From positions 62,001 through 126,000 of the forward strand of contig NZ_QBUH01000010.1 of the NCBI RefSeq assembly GCF_003058195.1: a DNA stretch of 64,000 bases. Reading direction: 5' to 3'. The stretch's first letter is position 1. Each line of letters opens with the position of its first letter. The stretch is from Elizabethkingia sp. YR214 (GTDB lineage Bacteria; Bacteroidota; Bacteroidia; Flavobacteriales; Weeksellaceae). The notes below the pieces were generated by a model. It did no database searches. It worked only from the letters and a program-made list of their open reading frames with translations, and was not told the DNA's origin. The position numbers and the translations under genes are program-made. Shown piece after piece: positions 61,015 to 64,000 of this stretch.

Positions 61015-62682
61015 ATGATAGAAAAACTACTTGTGAAATCTGTAATAACCGGTGGTGTGTTGCTCTCTTTGCTCTCGTGCAGAAGTTCGGGAGAGGCAAT
61101 TGCTACAGGCGAAACCAATGTAAGAATCAATCTTTTAGGCAGTGGATTCAGTCAGGAAGGAACTTTAGGGGGACAGGCCGCAACAAACCATTTGAAACTA
61201 AATGATACCAAACAACAACAGGAGCTGGCGATCAATGATGACTATAAATTGGTTGCAGTTCTGTCTCCGGATAATTCTCAGCCATTAACTGCTTCTCTGG
61301 CTTCCCTGAAAGCTGCTACACCTCCTCTTAAGGATACTAATAACCTTGGTTATGGCATTAAGTACAAAGTTGTTGTATATGACGGAAATGGCCGTTATGT
61401 AACCGAAAAAGATTATGTGAGCGGGGATGAACGAAATGCGGCTCCTGTTACCGGGCTCAATGGCGGCTCTACGTATACATTTGTGGTTTATTCGACGGGC
61501 TCAAAAACCATTGTGCCTTCTGTCACTTATCCGGATCAGGCTAATAAGACATTGGCAACAGCTTCTGTAGAAGAGGTACCGGGAAACAGCGATCTTATGT
61601 ATTTTTCCAAAACAATGGAGATTACGGGAAATAATACCAATTATCTGGATGTTGTATTTTCTCATCAGTTTAGTCAGGTAACTGTCTATCTGGATGCTAC
61701 ACCGACACAGTGGTATAATATTACGAATCTGGAAGAAGTTAGCATATCTCCACATTATGATAAAGCAAAAATGCTAATGGCAGATGGCAGCATAACGCCG
61801 GAGCAACCGGCTGCAAAGGGAAGCATTGTTTCTTTTCCGCTCCTAAGTGCCAAAAGTGTAAAAGCTGATCCGGTCTATATCAATACCAACAAAGTGACTG
61901 ATGGTATTTTCAGAATTAAAACTATCCTTATGACGCATCAGAATGATGCACCTGTAAGCTTGCAGAATATTGCCCTAAATGATCTGAAAATAACTCCGGG
62001 AGTGAAATATAATCTGAAAATTACGCTTCAGCCTAATGATAAATACCTTTTTTACCGGGGGTATCAGGCAGTGCGTCTAAGTGGTATGATCTGGATGCGC
62101 CATAATCTTGGGGCAGATATGATGGCAAATCCGGATGTTCCTGCGCAACAGATTAATGGAGACTATTATCAGTTTGGTAAGAAAATGTCTGCAGCCAATG
62201 TAACTACACCGCCAAATTCAATTTCGAAATGGGATATTAGCAGCGCTCCAAACGATGCCTGGAATTCAGGTAGCTTCTTGGTGGCTGTAAAAACGGCTAA
62301 CGATCCATGTCCGGATGGATGGCGTTTGCCTACTAACAGAGAAATAAATACTTTGGATAAAGGGACGAATAAATCGACTATAGGAACAGTGCAGAATTCA
62401 GCAACCAATTATTCTGCGGCAAAAGTTCTTACCAGTGTTTTTGATCCGAGTATTAAGATGACGGTTCCTTTTAGTGGCTATAGAAGTGCGTCAGACGGAA
62501 CTTTGCTCTCGAGAGGTGAGAGAGGTGGATTCTGGAGCGCTACGCCTAATTTTAGTAACACGACACAGGCAGTACAATGGACACTTTACGATATGCATCC
62601 CGTTAATAATAATTATCCGTGGGCTACAAGGTCTGAAGCGGTATCTGTACGCTGTATAGCTACCTTTCCACTGGATAGGTAA
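61015..62682 (+). CDS. Fimbrillin-like lipoprotein with C-terminal FISUMP-type domain
   Basis: 555 residues. The lipobox LLSLLSC gives Cys22. Residues ~35-340 resemble Bacteroidota fimbrillin-type subunits: TNVRINLLGSGFSQEG, a long alternating-strand region, and KYNLKITLQPNDKYLFY closing the second beta-sandwich. Residues ~350-553 carry the Fibrobacter-type major paralogous domain (MIWMRHNLGADMMANPD, DPCPDGWRLPTNREINTL, GGFWSATPNF, SVRCIA), used for surface display or ligand binding. It may be an adhesin or pilus-tip protein. No other fimbrial genes are nearby. Confidence 0.75.
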   Translation: MIEKLLVKSVITGGVLLSLLSCRSSGEAIATGETNVRINLLGSGFSQEGTLGGQAATNHLKLNDTKQQQELAINDDYKLVAVLSPDNSQPLTASLASLKAATPPLKDTNNLGYGIKYKVVVYDGNGRYVTEKDYVSGDERNAAPVTGLNGGSTYTFVVYSTGSKTIVPSVTYPDQANKTLATASVEEVPGNSDLMYFSKTMEITGNNTNYLDVVFSHQFSQVTVYLDATPTQWYNITNLEEVSISPHYDKAKMLMADGSITPEQPAAKGSIVSFPLLSAKSVKADPVYINTNKVTDGIFRIKTILMTHQNDAPVSLQNIALNDLKITPGVKYNLKITLQPNDKYLFYRGYQAVRLSGMIWMRHNLGADMMANPDVPAQQINGDYYQFGKKMSAANVTTPPNSISKWDISSAPNDAWNSGSFLVAVKTANDPCPDGWRLPTNREINTLDKGTNKSTIGTVQNSATNYSAAKVLTSVFDPSIKMTVPFSGYRSASDGTLLSRGERGGFWSATPNFSNTTQAVQWTLYDMHPVNNNYPWATRSEAVSVRCIATFPLDR

Positions 62683-62797
62683 AATTGAACTATTATAAAT
62701 TTTATCGTCGATTTTACTTACTAGATAATTTTTTTAATAGAATAATTGAAATTTATATATTTACAGAAAATAATACCATTAAATATATATTTTATAC

Positions 62798-63229
62798 ATG
62801 AAAAAATATCTTTTACTTATTCCATTTTTGTTACTAGGCTGCAGTTTTAATAGAACTTATAGAAATAGAGCAGAAGATAAAGAAGAAGCTGAAAAAGTAG
62901 TGAGTAAACTTTATTATACACTTCAGAATGGAGATTTACAAAAAGCCTCAAAGTTTTTTAGTGGGAAATTTTTTCAGGTAACTGACAAAAATAAGTTTAA
63001 CAGATTGTTTAAAAAAATGGATGAATATGGAAAGGTATCAGACTATAATTTATCTAAATGGGAAACTTTTGTCGTAGAGGGAACTAATTCGAAAGCTGAG
63101 TATGTTTTGACTTATGATGTGAAAAGAGACAGTACGAAAATGCAGGAGGTTTTTAGTATGGAGAAAGAAAATGATAGTATTAAAATAGTTGGTTATAGAG
63201 TCAATTACGACTTTCTTTTAGATAAATAG
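62798..63229 (+). CDS. Small lipoprotein, DUF4019/NTF2-like
   Basis: 143 residues. Lipobox FLLLGC gives Cys15. The mature part is an alpha+beta domain: KEEAEKVVSKLYYTLQNGDL (~26-45), FFSGKFFQVTDKNKFNRLFK, and three strands ending DSIKIVGYRVNYDFLL. It resembles DUF4019-type envelope proteins; the function is unknown. It stands alone, with a hairpin 76 bp downstream. It might be an immunity-type lipoprotein, but no toxin gene is in view. Confidence 0.7.
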   Translation: MKKYLLLIPFLLLGCSFNRTYRNRAEDKEEAEKVVSKLYYTLQNGDLQKASKFFSGKFFQVTDKNKFNRLFKKMDEYGKVSDYNLSKWETFVVEGTNSKAEYVLTYDVKRDSTKMQEVFSMEKENDSIKIVGYRVNYDFLLDK

Positions 63230-63297
63230 ATAGGGTACTTCTATATTTCTCCTTTGTTATAGCATCTTATTTACATTATCGTAACTATAAAGCCTTT

Positions 63298-63330
63298 TAA
63301 TAAAACAAGCTGCCTGAAAAGACAGCTTGT
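63298..63330. terminator. Hairpin between two convergent lipoprotein genes
   Basis: ACAAGCTG (63305-63312) pairs with CAGCTTGT (63323-63330). The minus-strand side continues TTTTATTAAA, so it mainly serves the leftward gene. Confidence 0.6.
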
Positions 63331-63346
63331 GAGATATTTTATCAGT

Positions 63347-63376
63347 CACGGGCCGGAGGCTCGCGCTAGCGGGGAG
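63347..63376. repeat. Short GC-rich block with palindrome CGCTAGCG
   Basis: About 30 bp, mostly G and C (CACGGGCCGGAGGCTCGCGC then TAGCGGGGAG), abruptly different from the AT-rich surroundings. It lies just past the 3' end of the leftward lipoprotein gene. Its origin is unknown. Confidence 0.45.
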
Positions 63377-63390
63377 AGTTTTTTTATGTT

Positions 63391-63927
63391 TTAATATTTT
63401 TCAATAATATAATTTCCGGCATAATCATTAAAGCTTATCAGATAGCCTTCCAAGAACATTTTGTATAATATGGTTTGTGTATCATCAGTCGAAAGACTTT
63501 TAGGATAAAAATAATACTTTTCTTTACTTTCGTTTTGTTCAAAGTACTTTCGTATAATGGCCTTTGATGATAGCTTCATAATATTAGGGTTCACAGTAAA
63601 GGACTGATACTCGTATTTAGTAGCGATTGCAGATTTTAATTTAAATCTTTGATTTAAAACGTTATCTAAAAAAGTATAAAAATCTTTAGATTTATCTTCA
63701 TAATTGCTATACCAATCATACAACTCTAGCACATTAGTTACAAATATCTTATTATTATCTAAACATACGTATAAATGGTTCGTTGCATTATCAGGGATAT
63801 TTAAAATATTCTTATTATCAGTTTTCGCCAATTTCCTTACAAAACCTTCACTCACTATTTTCTTCTGGCATGCAATTAAGAGTAAGGAGATTATAATAAG
63901 AACCGATATATAGTTAATAATTCTCAT
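63391..63927 (-). CDS. Putative lipoprotein, unknown function
   Basis: 178 residues. Signal peptide with lipobox LLLIAC (Cys20). The remainder is charged and beta-rich: DNKNILNIPDNATNHLYVCL, FVTNVLELYDWYSNYEDKSK, and a C-terminal KMFLEGYLISFNDYAGNYII. No family recognised. It is bracketed by GC-rich blocks at 63347-63376 and 63954-63981, which is unusual for the window and suggests a cassette-like unit. Confidence 0.65.
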   Translation of the reverse strand: MRIINYISVLIIISLLLIACQKKIVSEGFVRKLAKTDNKNILNIPDNATNHLYVCLDNNKIFVTNVLELYDWYSNYEDKSKDFYTFLDNVLNQRFKLKSAIATKYEYQSFTVNPNIMKLSSKAIIRKYFEQNESKEKYYFYPKSLSTDDTQTILYKMFLEGYLISFNDYAGNYIIEKY

Positions 63928-63953
63928 ATTTTTGTAATATATAAATTTGATAT

Positions 63954-63981
63954 ACGCAGGTGTGAGCGTCTCACTCGTATC
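63954..63981. repeat. GC-richer inverted repeat upstream of the last lipoprotein gene
   Basis: ATACG, GTGAG, a 3-nt loop CGT, then CTCAC and CGTAT form an interrupted stem. The block is distinct from the AT-rich flanks. The last ~20 bases of the window hold nothing recognisable. Confidence 0.4.
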
Positions 63982-64000
63982 AATGTAAATATAACATATT

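Overview
The window is AT-rich chromosomal DNA of a Flavobacteriia bacterium, almost certainly an Elizabethkingia. Two genes give the genus. One is a GOB-type subclass B3 metallo-beta-lactamase with the diagnostic Gln-x-His-x-Asp-His motif (13061-13933). The other is an almost textbook endo-beta-N-acetylglucosaminidase F1 (15085-16104). Bacteroidota-style promoters (TTG, about 20 bp, TAnnTTTG), A-rich translation starts, mevalonate-pathway genes and a YpdA bacillithiol-type reductase fit this placement. No rRNA, CRISPR array, transposase or integrase was seen.

Layout. 1-6300: the end of a PL8 glycosaminoglycan lyase, ung, a heparinase II/III-like lyase with a LacI-type palindrome upstream, DinB and Crp-like genes, and a nested inverted-repeat element. 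6350-14985: a rightward run of mscS, pdxJ, hydrolase, epimerase, acyl-CoA ligase, mvaD, blaGOB and two small genes; the last six or so are packed like one operon. 15085-24768: EndoF1, a VOC protein, DUF1543, purK, rluF, an EamA permease, purE, mvaS and an HGSNAT-like acyltransferase. 24773-28043: an AraC regulator divergent from aldehyde dehydrogenase and DUF779. 28096-37749: an M28 peptidase, a dicarboxylate symporter, cbpA-cbpM, ypdA, an FAD monooxygenase with a Crp regulator, and glnS. 38058-41184: an outer-membrane barrel receptor followed by four or five tiny Cys-rich peptides with double-glycine leaders, most of them easily missed by gene callers. 41233-46586: menC, fbp, lysC and an OlsF-like bifunctional acyltransferase.

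46697-57478 is the most unusual stretch. Two tRNA-Phe genes, each with its own promoter and terminator, bracket about 10 kb of leftward genes: four alpha/beta hydrolases, a TonB-dependent receptor, an acyl-CoA ligase and an AraC regulator. A 25-bp copy of the tRNA-Phe 3' end lies at 57136-57160, beside a truncated second AraC gene. Both operons of this island carry tandem 21-bp direct repeats at the same distance from the promoter, so they look like a single AraC regulon for ester uptake and breakdown.

57659-64000: a cupin/JmjC protein, a stand-alone AraC HTH protein, an SDR, a membrane protein, a fimbrillin-like lipoprotein with a perfect 17-bp palindrome upstream, and two orphan lipoproteins. 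The last of these is flanked by short GC-rich blocks.
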